Shown here piece by piece: positions 8,045-16,861 of a stretch of DNA of 64,000 bases. The stretch comes from Haloarcula amylovorans (lineage in GTDB: Archaea > Halobacteriota > Halobacteria > Halobacteriales > Haloarculaceae). The notes below the pieces were generated by a model. It did not search any database and was not told the origin of the DNA. It was given only the letters and a program-made list of their open reading frames with translations. A program made the position numbers and the translations under genes. Each line of letters begins with the position of its first letter. Position 1 is the first letter of the stretch. The stretch covers positions 62,001 to 126,000 of the forward strand of contig NZ_SRIF01000006.1 in the NCBI RefSeq assembly GCF_004681185.1. Reading direction: 5' to 3'.

Positions 8045-8350
8045 GCCGTGCAATCCGAGGAACACGGGATCCTCATTGACCGTGTAGACGAGGACAACAC
8101 GAGCAAGACGTGTTCGTATTGCGGGCTGATTCGGAACAGCAACCCTGTAGAGTGCGGTCTATACGTCTGCTCGTCATGTGAGACGACGAACGCAGACGTG
8201 AACGGTGCGGTAAACATTCGGAGAAAGATAACTCAGAGTCCCCCGACGGGCGATATGAGTAACGGCTGGTTGGCACAGCTGGGAGTGTTCCTGTTCGACC
8301 GCGAGAGTGGGTCGTTCAACACGAGAGAGCAGGGAGACTGCAAACCGTAA
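8045..8350 (+). pseudogene. 3' remnant of TnpB (IS200/IS605 family)
   Basis: Only the last ~100 codons of a TnpB RNA-guided nuclease remain. They include HGILIDRVDEDNTSKTCSYCG and YVCSSCETTNADVNGAVN. These are the two CxxC pairs of the zinc ribbon and the third RuvC aspartate in NADVNGA. The first two RuvC acidic residues and the whole N-terminus are absent, so it cannot cut. An open frame begins at 7994, but family similarity starts near 8045. It is followed directly by an omega-RNA-like right end. Confidence 0.8.
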
Positions 8351-8398
8351 TATCCCACCGCTTGGGATTCTTCCGGCTTTAGCCGGCGGGGGGTGTCA
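8340..8398 (+). ncRNA. omega-RNA-like right end of the tnpB element
   Basis: Directly after the tnpB stop come two consecutive hairpins: CCCACCGCTTGGG, then CCGGCTTTAGCCGG, ending in GGCGGGGGGTGTCAA. The same arrangement recurs at 20677-20757 and, on the other strand, at 11125-11171. In IS200/IS605 elements this 3' segment forms the omega RNA scaffold and the sequence beyond it acts as the guide (established for TnpB systems). The adjoining tnpB is dead, so any RNA would need a nuclease from elsewhere. Confidence 0.6.
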
Positions 8399-8660
8399 AA
8401 TGCTCACACTTGGGTGCAATCGATTGGCAGATTCGTCAGTCTAGTTTCCAGGGGGATTCAAGACGAATGCCACGGGGCTTGATTCCGTGGACGGTACCGA
8501 CAACGTATGAACCAAACTATCAGGTTTCAACGCCCGCCCAACGAGATGTGACGGCACCACTCGCGTCTGGCTTTCAAGTTCAAAAACAGGGATGGTCAGA
8601 CGACCTGCCGTGACCACCAAGCTAGGTGGGGAGAGCCGAATCCATCCTGCTCGGCCGTCC

Positions 8661-8669
8661 GATATAAGT
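8661..8669 (+). promoter_or_regulatory. TATA box of the gene at 8696
   Basis: GATATAAGT lies about 30 bp before the ATG at 8696, the spacing of a leaderless haloarchaeal promoter. Confidence 0.5.
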
Positions 8670-8695
8670 TTTCGTCGCTCCACAATACTAGTGCG

Positions 8696-9001
8696 ATGAC
8701 CCCCGATATCGATGATACCGAGGTCGAGTACGCGACCGAACCGACGCTCGCTAGAACACTCATTGAGGACCGAGGTGGGTATCCAGGACATGCCTCTAAA
8801 TCGGAAGGCGAAGGTGACAGCGGCCTGCTTCGAGTCGGGTTTCACGACCAAGACGAAGACCTCAAAGAGGTCTCCTGGGAGCAGTTTCGAGAGGAGTTCG
8901 AAGACAAGGAGCTCGCGGTAGCCTATCGGCCCGACGAGAAGCCCGTCGAAGACAACCAGCCAGTTGTCTTGCTCGAACGAGATACGCTCGAAGAGTCGTA
9001 A
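8696..9001 (+). CDS. Small acidic haloarchaeal protein, unknown function
   Basis: A 101-residue strongly acidic soluble protein. Residues 40-75 look like a small folded module (LLRVGFHDQDEDLKEVSW, then EQFREEFEDKELAVAYR). No catalytic motif or membrane segment is visible and I do not recognise the family. Codon use and acidity suit a real haloarchaeal gene, and it has its own TATA box at leaderless spacing. It lies between a dead tnpB remnant and an amidohydrolase gene with its own promoter, so it is probably monocistronic. Confidence 0.65.
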   Translation: MTPDIDDTEVEYATEPTLARTLIEDRGGYPGHASKSEGEGDSGLLRVGFHDQDEDLKEVSWEQFREEFEDKELAVAYRPDEKPVEDNQPVVLLERDTLEES

Positions 9002-9303
9002 CGAGGGTCCTTCGCTCTATACGACGCGGTAGAGGGCGGCCTGCAGGCCACAGCGTCTCCGATTTTCAGATACGTCCGTCGCCTAGTCTCCTCACTCGAC
9101 GATTCGCACGTCTCGTCTGGGCATCTGTCCGCGGTCTGTGTGGATATAAACCTCCCAGTCTCCGTTCGAGACTGATGCGATGGCGTTTGCGCCGCAGTAC
9201 TAACTGCTCGGTGGCAAATCTGCGCTGTTTCCCCTATGTACGTAGCTCCGAACCGAGATTAACGAGATCTACTATAAATTGATGACTATGAAAAGCAACG
9301 CAA
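9002..9303. other. Intergenic stretch, nothing recognisable
   Basis: No gene or repeat recognised. The last 60 bp become AT-rich and lead into the amidohydrolase promoter. Confidence 0.5.
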
Positions 9304-9313
9304 ATATTAATAA
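9304..9313 (+). promoter_or_regulatory. TATA box of the amidohydrolase gene
   Basis: ATATTAATAA ends 24 bp before the ATG at 9338, which predicts transcription starting at or next to the start codon. Confidence 0.5.
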
Positions 9314-9337
9314 GAATCATTTAATATCTGAACAAAA

Positions 9338-10804
9338 ATGGACGCCGACATCGCGATTCACGACGCATACGTCCTCACGGTCGACGACAGGAATCGCCTC
9401 TACGAACGGGGTACGGTACTCATCGAGGATGGTCGCATCACCGAGGTACGAGCCTCCCGAGACGACGATGCGGACATCGATGCGACTCGCGTCATCGACG
9501 GCGAGGGCAAGCTCGTGATGCCGGGGCTGGTCAACGCCCACACCCACCTCGAACTGACGCCGCTGATCGGCGCGTTCAGCGACCTCGACCTGATGGAAAT
9601 GATGAGCGGGATGACCGCGATCTTCGGCCACATCGCCGAGGGCGAGTACGACTACCTCACGGAGGCGGGGTACGAACTCGCCGCGCTCAACTTTCTCGCC
9701 GGCGGCGTCACCACCGTCAATTCGATGGACGTCCGGCCGAGCGCGGGCGCGGAGACGTTCGGCGAGGCGGGGCTCCGCGGGTTCTTCGGGATGGCGCTCT
9801 CCGACCTCTTCTGGGACGTCCCCGTCGACGAGCAGTTCGCCCGTGCCCGCACGTTCATCGACGAGTACCACGACACCTACGACGGGCGGATTCGGGCGAC
9901 GATCAACCCCCACGACGACTGGTCGTGTACCCGCGAGATGTGGAATCGAACAGCCGACCTCGCCGCTGAATACCCCGACCTGCTCGTCCACACCCATCTG
10001 CTCGAACTCGAAGCGAGCAACAGGATGGCCCGGTCGAACGGCGCCGCGGACTCGCTCGACCTCCTCGACGACGTCGGCCTCCTCGACGACCGACTGGTAG
10101 CCGCGCACTTCCGGCTGGCCGACGACGAGGACATCCGGCGGACGGCCGAGGCCGACGCGTCGGTCGCACACTGCCCGTCCATCTTCTGTTACTGGAACAC
10201 GGACGGCGACGTGCAGTGGACGCCGGTGCCGGAACTTCGAGAAGCGGGCGTCGACGTCGGACTGGGCATCGACGACCACTACTGGCACGACTCCTACAGC
10301 ATGTTCGGCGAGGCGCGGCAGGCACGGCTCGCGGCCAATCTCAAGCGGTCGGCCGGTCAGTACCATTCGATGGAACTGGTGCGGATGCTCACTATCGAGG
10401 GGGCGGAGGCGCTCGGCGTCGGCGATGAGATCGGCAGCCTCGAACCCGGCAAGCGGGCTGATGTCATCTTGCTCGACGTCGAGAAGCCCAAGTTCACACC
10501 CCTGACCAATATGCCAGCGCAGGTCGCCAACAACGCGGCGCCGGCCGACGTGGAGACGGTCATCGTTGACGGCGACGTGTTGATGCGAGATGGCGATGTT
10601 GAGACGATGGACGCCGATAAAGTGCGCGAGCGGGCCGAATCCGCGGTCGACCGCTTCGCGTCGGAGACGGAGTGGGAACTCGGGATTGGTGGGAGTGAGC
10701 CGCCGAGTAAAGTGGATGTCGCCCGCGACCTGCCGAAGCGTGGCCCTGCCCAGTTGCTCGGTCGACTCGCCTTCCAGTCTGTAAAGGATAAGCTCCCATT
10801 CTGA
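9338..10804 (+). CDS. Amidohydrolase (SAH/guanine deaminase-like, TRZ/ATZ group)
   Basis: A 488-residue metal-dependent hydrolase. It has an N-terminal beta-sandwich with MPGLVNAHTHLE (metal ligands H68 and H70), then LLVHTHLLE, LVAAHFRL, SVAHCPS and LGIDDHYWHDS, matching the order of His and Asp ligands in the SAH, guanine and chloro-triazine hydrolase group. The C-terminal EPGKRADVILLD completes the composite sandwich. The enzyme should hydrolyse or deaminate a purine- or pterin-like or other cyclic amidine compound; the substrate cannot be fixed from sequence. The C-terminal ~60 residues extend beyond typical family members. Flanked by remnants on both sides, with a strong leaderless promoter, it looks like a self-contained transcription unit. 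Confidence 0.85.
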   Translation: MDADIAIHDAYVLTVDDRNRLYERGTVLIEDGRITEVRASRDDDADIDATRVIDGEGKLVMPGLVNAHTHLELTPLIGAFSDLDLMEMMSGMTAIFGHIAEGEYDYLTEAGYELAALNFLAGGVTTVNSMDVRPSAGAETFGEAGLRGFFGMALSDLFWDVPVDEQFARARTFIDEYHDTYDGRIRATINPHDDWSCTREMWNRTADLAAEYPDLLVHTHLLELEASNRMARSNGAADSLDLLDDVGLLDDRLVAAHFRLADDEDIRRTAEADASVAHCPSIFCYWNTDGDVQWTPVPELREAGVDVGLGIDDHYWHDSYSMFGEARQARLAANLKRSAGQYHSMELVRMLTIEGAEALGVGDEIGSLEPGKRADVILLDVEKPKFTPLTNMPAQVANNAAPADVETVIVDGDVLMRDGDVETMDADKVRERAESAVDRFASETEWELGIGGSEPPSKVDVARDLPKRGPAQLLGRLAFQSVKDKLPF

Positions 10805-11124
10805 GGCGAGTCTGGGAAATCGCCCGGCAACAATCACATCCGATGCCAAGATTCTGGTGCAGCGATGGCAGTCTGGGTTGCCTCCATGCCGTTTGCCGAG
10901 GAACCGAGGCTACGCCAAAATACCCCGCGTCGTACGAAACCCATCGCCGGAATGTACCCTCGGTTCGTCGGGATCCGCGTGAGAACCCCCCAAGAACAGC
11001 AGGTGATGGTGAACTGGCAAGCCAAGATGTCCGCTACAGGATAGCACCCTATCTTTGAGTGAGAGCACGGCTCGTTTCCGTTGAAGCGTCACGGGGTGAG
11101 TGAAGCAGGAGTCGCCCTGACTTT
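10805..11124. other. Intergenic stretch, no gene recognised
   Basis: Short open frames only, none resembling a known protein. Confidence 0.5.
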
Positions 11125-11171
11125 GACATCCTCCTCCGCGTGAACGCGGAGGAATCCCGAGCGGTGGGAGT
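11125..11171 (-). ncRNA. Solo omega-RNA-like right end, minus strand
   Basis: On the minus strand CCCACCGCTCGGG is followed by the hairpin CTCCGCGTTCACGCGGAG and GGATGTCAA. This is the same two-hairpin plan as the tnpB element end at 8340-8398, with different stem bases. Only uninterpretable sequence (11172-11540), not a readable tnpB, lies upstream, so it is an orphan end or belongs to a fully decayed element. Confidence 0.5.
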
Positions 11172-11615
11172 TTCAGGTTTGCAACCATGCTTCTGTCACT
11201 TAACAGGAACTCGTTTAACCCAGCCATCGTGAACAGCGGCTGACTGGCGGTGCCAAACCGCCGTTACTCCTATCCTCAACACCGTTGACTCCCATCTGTT
11301 GTTTTTGCCAGCAGGGAGTCGCTGGCGCTTCGCCGGATTCGGAGGTACCGTGGGCTTGCTCAACCGACGGACACGAGACGAACCCTTCAAGGATTCGCGT
11401 TCACCACGTCGGCGTTTCGGATACTGTCTCATTAGTGGCGGGGAGACCGCCTCCGAAGGCCGTTTGGAACCGCTCTGTTCCGGCCTGACCTTACACTCTA
11501 CGCCGAAGTGACAGGACTTGAAACTATGGATTGGAGACACAGAACAGCTATCGACGGTGGTTCGATGTAGTATATTGTCGGATTCATCCTGCGGCTTTAG
11601 CGCAGGTATTCTCCT
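11172..11615. other. Decayed sequence between element ends
   Basis: The minus strand has open frames rich in Arg and Ser with frequent stops in the other frames, consistent with the eroded 3' part of a transposase gene upstream of the omega-RNA-like end. No motif can be assigned. Confidence 0.35.
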
Positions 11616-11697
11616 TGCTTTGTATAACCTCTGTATTCAGCACGCCATTCTTAACAGCAGTTGGAGAGACTGCACTCCGTAGCGTTACATCTTTCAC
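11616..11697. repeat. MITE left-end fragment with 27-bp element
   Basis: Starts with the 27-bp element (half arm TGCTT, full arm TATTCAGCA at 11634-11642), then CGCCATTCTTAACAGCAG, which resembles the left ends of the MITEs at 59.9 and 62.1 kb. It ends where unit B begins. Confidence 0.5.
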
Positions 11698-11985
11698 CTG
11701 TATCGTGCGACTTTTGGTATCTTTCTCGGAGGGGTTTCTTGCTGGGAGGTCCGTCACACCCGTTGTGAACAGTAAATCGGGACTGGTCGCTCCGTTCGTG
11801 TTACGAACACTCACTACACTCCTGTACGAATGGGGTCGCTCCCGAGTTCTGCAGCTAGCAGACAGAGGCGTCGGCGACGGCAGGGCACGTGCCACCGCGT
11901 TCCTCAAGGTTGGTTCCGGGTCGATTCCCTTCTTAGACCGTGCTCGTCACGAGGTTATCCCGAAGACTCCACCACAACGGGTGTG
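11698..11985 (+). repeat. 231-bp inverted-repeat block, unit B, with 57-bp left extension
   Basis: The 13-bp cores CACACCCGTTGTG (11755-11767) and its complement CACAACGGGTGTG (11973-11985) bound 231 bp. The left extension 11698-11754 is shared only with unit A. The right inverted repeat lies inside the 3' end of the coiled-coil gene copy 1, where it encodes VTPVV. Confidence 0.85.
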
Positions 11986-12835
11986 ACGCCGCCCGTCGTT
12001 GCTTTCCGGTCGCTGTTCTCCAGCAAATCCAGCCCGACGTAGCGTTGCTCGACCAGTCCTTCGGCGGTGTCAGCGTCCATCGCGAGCAACTCGGTCTGTG
12101 TTTGGTCCCGTCCCACTTGCCGGGCCTTCTGAATCAGGTCATCGCCGCCAGTCTCGATCAGCTTCTCCCAGACACGCTTGACCATCTGGCGGTGCGATTC
12201 TTGCCCAGTTCGGCGGTCAGGGCAGTCTCCACATCGTCCTTAGTGAAGAACACGCCGCTCCCGTCAGTCCGTTCCGTAGCGAACTCGGGCCATCGTTTGG
12301 CGATGCTAATGGCACGATACGTATTCTGGCGGTTCGACCGCTCGACGAACATCGTCTTGACTTTGGCCTGCCGACAGTTCGCGAAGAAATCTAGCGGCGA
12401 GGAACTTGGTTCGGTCCCCTCGGGCAACGTCTCGGCGTCTTCCTGCTGGTCGGGGTCGGCTTCGAGTTGCTGCGCCTTGGCGATAGCACTCTTGGCGACC
12501 TCGTGCGTTTCCTCTTGCTGTTCCTCAATGTCGTCGAGGCGGCTCTCGGCTTCAGCCGACTTCCCAACGGCCGTCGTTGCGATGTCGTGCGTTTGTTCTT
12601 GTTGGGCTTCGAGTTCCTCGACGCGGTCCTGCAACTGATTTATCATCGCAACTAGCCCTTCCAGAACACTCGAAACGGGGGGTGACGTTTCCTCCTCTAA
12701 CTGCCCGATCAGCTCCTGCAGGGCCTCCGTATCTGGGGCGTCGTCACTGATATCCGTCCCTAGCTGGGCGGCTAGTTGGTCGTCGGTGGCTGTGCTGTCG
12801 GTCGCACTCTCGTCGGAGTTGGTGTGTCGTGGCAT
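11955..12835 (-). pseudogene. Recurrent coiled-coil gene, copy 1 (frameshifted)
   Basis: Homologous along its whole length to the intact copy at 62432-63319. It starts with MPRHTNSDES at 12835 and has an acidic low-complexity N-terminus, a heptad-like coiled coil (QLQDRVEELEAQQEQTHD) and the conserved DFFANCRQAKVKTMFVER block. A one-base deletion near 12195, compared with copy 4, shifts the frame after TAELGK; the second frame resumes VKRVWEKLIETGGDDL and ends GGVTPVVVESSG. Unless the deletion is a sequencing error the protein is truncated at about 225 residues. An open frame continues upstream to 13051 but shows no similarity to copy 4 there. Confidence 0.8.
12665..12684 (-). repeat. ORB-type element inside coiled-coil gene copy 1
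   Basis: AACACTCGAAACGGGGGGTG on the plus strand is identical over 20 bp to the core of origin elements 1, 4 and 6. In the gene frame it encodes PPVSSV. It lies 10 kb from the origin. Confidence 0.85.
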
Positions 12836-13011
12836 GCTGACCGCATCCTTGCGATCGCTCTCCTGATCCCCTGTCGACGTGGGCGGCGGGGCCCGCTTTC
12901 CACGTCGCTGCTCGGAATTCTTCGGTGGGCCACTACCCCGAGCCCCCTTGACTGGCCGGCCACAAGCATTACCGTGCGTGCCGGCGATAGTCATCTGTGG
13001 ATTCCGGTTGG

Positions 13012-13460
13012 GTCCTGTCTGTACCGTGAGTCCATTATTCCCGGAATCCACTCCTGCCGTCGTGGGTGTGACCTGGGATGACTGCCATGCTGTAGTGCCG
13101 GGGTTTTATGAAATAATCTCGACAGCTGACTAGATGGGCCCGGCGCTCCGTCGTCGGTTTGTACCCTCAGCTTACCTGCCTCCCTTGCGAACGTGAGCGT
13201 CGTGCTCCCTATTCCTCGTCGCTACATAGCCGGTACTGGGTCGTTTCGATCTGGTAAGCGACGATGCCGTGGGTGGTTCGACAGCATCGCGTGTGCACCG
13301 CCGTCGGTAGTCCTCGTCGACAAGTAGATGCTAGTGATAACCTTGACAATTGAGGCCGAACAACAGACAGGTGGGTGCTGGGGGACAGCCATTGGTAGGA
13401 CTGACTCATTCCAAGCCACCCCAGCGTCAGTAGGTGTGTCTGCAAGGCCGCTGTCAGGCT
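13012..13460 (+). repeat. Direct repeat left of the gntP segment
   Basis: Similar to 15122-15412. Best-matching parts are GGGTCCTGTC...GAGTCCATTAT at the start, and from 13325 the run GATGCTAGTGATAAC, ATTGGTAGGACTGACTCA and CCCCAGCGTCAGTAGGTGT. The two copies bracket gntP. Identity of the parent element unknown; minus-strand frames in both copies share a LADTPTDAGVA peptide. Confidence 0.7.
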
Positions 13461-13522
13461 CGATAATGACCAAATCAATACATAGTAAAGTCCATTACAG
13501 TTCGTGATTGTGTCCTGAGTGC

Positions 13523-14884
13523 ATGCTTCAAGGATTACCACTGATACTGTTACTCGTCGGGGCAGTAGCGTTTATCATTATCGCCACGGCGAAATTGGAT
13601 CTGCACGCATTTCTTGCACTCCTCATCGCCGCCTATTTGACCGGACTCGTCGCAGGACTCGACCCCGCAGAAGCCGCCACACTTGTGACAGACGGGTTTG
13701 GCGGCATCCTCGGCTACATCGGGATCGTCATTATCGCCGGGACGATTATCGGCACCTGTCTCGAGCGGTCCGGTGCGGCGATTGTCATTGCGGAGACAAT
13801 TCTCGATTACGTCGGCGAAGAGCACACGACAGAGGTGATGGCGATTACTGGGAGTTTCGTCTCCATTCCAGTGTTCTGTGACTCTGGATTCGTTATCCTC
13901 TCTGGATTGAACCGGTCGCTTGCCGAGCGCTCCGGGCTCTCGCTGTCGACGCTCGGTGTGGCGCTCGCCGGCGGGCTCTACGTCACGCACGTATTCGTCC
14001 CGCCGACACCTGGCCCAATTGCGGCTGCCGGGATCATCGGCGCGGACATCGGTCTCGTCATGCTCGCCGGAATCATCGTCAGCGCGCCAATCGTCTTCGT
14101 CGCTGCGATATGGGCCGACAAAGTCGCGTCGAACTATCACATCGATCCCAACCCGGAAATGACAATCGACGAGATCAAAGACGAATACGGGACGATGCCA
14201 TCACGCGCCGCGTCGTTCGCGCCGCTACTTATCCCGATTGCACTCATCGCTATCGGGTCGATTGCAGCCTACCCCGAAGCGGAGAATCCAGAACTGATCA
14301 CCGGGGCACTCCAGCGCTGGCTGCTGTTCCTCGGTGATCCGGCGGTCGCGCTGCTTATCGGTGCGTTCATCGCCTTCGCGATTGTGCCCGATTTCGACAG
14401 CAGCGTCACAGACGAGTGGGTCTCCGACGGGATTAAAAACGCCGCCGTTATCCTCGCGGTGACTGGCGCCGGCGGCGCGTTCGGCGAAGTCCTCGGCGCA
14501 CTGCCGCTCCAGAACTTCATTACCGACACGCTGGGTGGTCTCGGCATCGGGCTGTTGGCCGCGTTCATCATCGCCGCGGCGATGAAGTCGGCGCTGGGTT
14601 CCTCGACGGTCGCGATCCTGACTACCGCTAGCCTCGTCGCGCCGCTGCTTCCGTCGCTCGGACTGAACACGGAGCTCGGCCAAGTGTTCGCCGTCCTCGC
14701 GATTGGCGCCGGCAGCATGACCGTCAGTCACGCGAACGACTCCTACTTCTGGATCATCACGGAGTTCTCTGACATGGAGACGGCGACGGCCTACCAGGCC
14801 TGGACACTCGCGACGCTCGTGCTCGGTGTTTCGAGCATCATCTGGATTGTCATCCTCCAGAACATCGCGGGACTGGTCTTCTAG
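13523..14884 (+). CDS. GntP family permease (gluconate/glycerate-type H+ symporter)
   Basis: A 453-residue membrane protein with about 12 to 13 hydrophobic helices. Family features include GGILGYIGIVIIAGTIIG, FCDSGFVILSGL, HVFVPPTPGPIAAAG, AMKSALGSSTVAILTTAS and the C-terminal GSMTVSHANDSYFW. GntP permeases take up gluconate, glycerate or related sugar acids with protons. I use the ATG at 13523 (MLQGLPLILL); the frame also offers a TTG five codons earlier. The 3' end meets, tail to tail, the last codons of a glycerate kinase gene, pointing to glycerate as the ancestral substrate. The gene and this kinase stub lie between ~300-bp direct repeats, which suggests acquisition or deletion by recombination. 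Confidence 0.9.
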   Translation: MLQGLPLILLLVGAVAFIIIATAKLDLHAFLALLIAAYLTGLVAGLDPAEAATLVTDGFGGILGYIGIVIIAGTIIGTCLERSGAAIVIAETILDYVGEEHTTEVMAITGSFVSIPVFCDSGFVILSGLNRSLAERSGLSLSTLGVALAGGLYVTHVFVPPTPGPIAAAGIIGADIGLVMLAGIIVSAPIVFVAAIWADKVASNYHIDPNPEMTIDEIKDEYGTMPSRAASFAPLLIPIALIAIGSIAAYPEAENPELITGALQRWLLFLGDPAVALLIGAFIAFAIVPDFDSSVTDEWVSDGIKNAAVILAVTGAGGAFGEVLGALPLQNFITDTLGGLGIGLLAAFIIAAAMKSALGSSTVAILTTASLVAPLLPSLGLNTELGQVFAVLAIGAGSMTVSHANDSYFWIITEFSDMETATAYQAWTLATLVLGVSSIIWIVILQNIAGLVF

Positions 14885-14990
14885 CCGACGACTAGTTCCC
14901 GCAGATAGTTGAGGTTCGTGCCAGTCGGGCCCGTCAGGACGAGGTCCCCGCGGGAGTCAAGGTCGACCACGCTATCGCCGCCGGAGAGCT
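14882..14990 (-). pseudogene. C-terminal stub of MOFRL-family glycerate 2-kinase
   Basis: The minus strand reads LSGGDSVVDLDSRG followed by DLVLTGPTGTNLNYLREL and VVG-stop, the C-terminal signature of MOFRL glycerate kinases (TGPTGTNxND-type). Everything upstream is missing, cut at about 14990. Its stop codon overlaps the gntP stop region in convergent orientation. The kinase would normally phosphorylate glycerate imported by the neighbouring permease, so that pathway is broken here. Confidence 0.75.
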
Positions 14991-15121
14991 AGAAGCGAAC
15001 TTGCGCCAAGACGAGGAGCTGAATCAAGACAAAATCAATACCCTCACTGGCGAGATTGAAGAGCGCGTGTTCCCCGGGCATGGCGTAGCTTTTTCACGGA
15101 GATTCCGTCACTAGCTAGCTG

Positions 15122-15412
15122 GGTCCTGTCCGTCTATAGATCGATCGAGTCCATTATCCGAATCCCTAGACGGAGGCGTCAGGGCCTACGGTTTCCGTCG
15201 CTCGCCTTGAGTAATCGTGCTGGTATACTGCTCGACGTCCCTCGCTCACCGGTCGTCGGTGTTCCTTGTCGGCAAGCAGATGCTAGTGATAACATTGACA
15301 ATAGCTGACGAACAACACACAGATAGACGCTGGGATACAGCTATTGGTAGGACTGACTCACTCCACAGCTACCCCAGCGTCAGTAGGTGTATCTGCGAGG
15401 TCGTTGTCAGGT
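15122..15412 (+). repeat. Direct repeat right of the gntP segment
   Basis: Diverged copy of 13012-13460 in the same orientation, with shared runs GATGCTAGTGATAAC, ATTGGTAGGACTGACTCA and CCCCAGCGTCAGTAGGTGT. Shorter than the left copy by internal gaps. Confidence 0.7.
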
Positions 15413-15757
15413 CGACCTCGCTTTTGTGTGCCTGCTGGTGGGACTGTCCGGGAGTGCCATCGGTAGTGATCGGGTGTGGGTGGCCATAGTTGGCCAGCTT
15501 GCTGGTGAGTGTATTCGGTAACGTGCAGTGACGCGGCGGTGCGCTCGTCGATTGGGGTTTGTGTCGAGGGGTTGCTCAAGGTGTGTCTCGTGGGGCAGAG
15601 AGTGGCGGCTGGCGGACAAACCACGGGAGTTACTCGTCTCGGAGCAGACTCATCGAAACGATTGATACAGGTCCCAACTGTGGAACGAGATGTGGAGAGC
15701 CTGTCCTAAGCAACTCCGAACAATTCTCCTAGAGGCGGGCCGGATTTGGAGAGCCAG
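15413..15757. other. Decayed sequence, nothing assignable
   Basis: Open frames on both strands without recognisable motifs. Probably the continuation of the repeated element. Confidence 0.4.
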
Positions 15758-15906
15758 CATACCCGTTGTGAACAGGTGATTGAGACTGGTCGCTCCGTTC
15801 GTATGACGACCACTCACTACACGCCTGCAAGAAGAGGGTCGCTCCCGGTTCCTGCAGCTAGCAGACAGCAACGTCAGCGGCGGCAGAGCATCTACCACCG
15901 CGTCCA
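15758..15906 (+). repeat. Truncated 231-bp block, unit C
   Basis: Begins CATACCCGTTGTG (one change from the terminus) and follows the block through GACTGGTCGCTCCGTTCGTA to CTACCACCGCGTCC, then stops before the right inverted repeat. No coiled-coil gene follows; a regulator gene begins about 100 bp on. Confidence 0.75.
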
Positions 15907-16009
15907 ATAATCCTACTCACGGGTCCCAGAGTATTGCGCCCAGATAGTTACCCAGTAGTGATAAAAATATAACACAAGCACTAATACTTGCTATACGTAC
16001 CAGTTGACA

Positions 16010-16861
16010 ATGGGTATGAATGATAGCGAAGTAATCCAGTTACTACTGGATGACACCAATCGAACTATCGTCTCTCAGCTCAATGAGTCTGCTCGCGAGC
16101 TTACGGTCGATGAACTTGCAGAACGCATTGTCGGTGAAAATGTTCTCGCGCTGCATGCCACAGAATACGAGAACCAGTTTGAAGAAACCGTTATCTCACT
16201 GCATCATAGCCGCCTCCCTCGACTTGCTGAAGCCGGATTGATTGAGTACGATGCTGCCGACAATATCGTCAGCTATGGGGACTATACTACCCTTGACCCG
16301 AACTGGGAGGAGATTGGTGCTATCGATGAACTCCTCTCGCGGTTCCGAACTGAGAGCCCCGCTGGAACGGAGAGTATTGGCGTCCTCGAGGGCCGAGATG
16401 AGGTCTATGAGTATGGCCGTGAGTTAGCTGATCGAGCCGACGATGAGCTCTTTCTCATCTACACCTCCCGTGAGTTGCTCCACAAGGAGTGTCTCCCGCA
16501 CGCGAAAAACGCCATCGACCGCGGTGTTGCCCTCGCTGCTGGTGCAAAAAGCGAGGATACACGTCAGTTCTTCCGCGAGTCCCTTCCAGAAGCGACGGTA
16601 TGGGACCCACAGCTTGACTGGATGAACAACCCGGATGACTTCCCGAAGATCAGCCGGCTGATCTTCGCGGACCGCGAGACGGTCCTTGTCGGGCTCTGGA
16701 AGAAATCAGACGCCGATGATTCGAAAGAAGAGATCGCGATGATCGGTGAGGGGGCGCGTAATCCGTTGGTCGTCCTCGTCCGGGAACTACTAGGACCGCG
16801 ACTGGATCACCTTGACTATCAAAGTGAGAACTTCATGACGGGCCTGCCATTCGAACCATGA
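16010..16861 (+). CDS. HTH transcriptional regulator with C-terminal sensor domain
   Basis: About 283 residues. Residues 1-95 form a winged helix of the haloarchaeal DUF7344 type: LLLDDTNRTIVSQLNES, then LTVDELAERIVG and HHSRLPRLAEAGLIEYD. Residues 120-270 form a second domain resembling the phospholipase-D-like sensor domain of TrmB-type regulators (DDELFLIYTSRELLHKE, then IFADRETVLVGLW). I prefer the ATG at 16010; MNDSEV at 16016 is an alternative. A TATA-like CTAATACTT lies ~25 bp upstream. Its end overlaps the start of the HalOD1 gene by 4 bases, so the two are translationally coupled and probably act together. Confidence 0.8.
   Translation: MGMNDSEVIQLLLDDTNRTIVSQLNESARELTVDELAERIVGENVLALHATEYENQFEETVISLHHSRLPRLAEAGLIEYDAADNIVSYGDYTTLDPNWEEIGAIDELLSRFRTESPAGTESIGVLEGRDEVYEYGRELADRADDELFLIYTSRELLHKECLPHAKNAIDRGVALAAGAKSEDTRQFFRESLPEATVWDPQLDWMNNPDDFPKISRLIFADRETVLVGLWKKSDADDSKEEIAMIGEGARNPLVVLVRELLGPRLDHLDYQSENFMTGLPFEP

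Noticed and set aside
9317..10849. 510-codon open frame antisense to the amidohydrolase
   Set aside because: It is the shadow of a GC-rich gene: the sense strand has a complete, motif-bearing amidohydrolase, whereas the antisense protein is Arg/Val-rich with no family pattern.
11196..11540. 114-codon minus-strand frame near the solo omega-RNA end
   Set aside because: Arg/Ser/Pro-rich with no TnpB zinc ribbon or RuvC motif in any frame; treated as decayed sequence rather than a gene.
12836..13051. 72-codon N-terminal extension of coiled-coil copy 1
   Set aside because: The intact copy has different sequence upstream of MPR, so the extension is merely an open frame.
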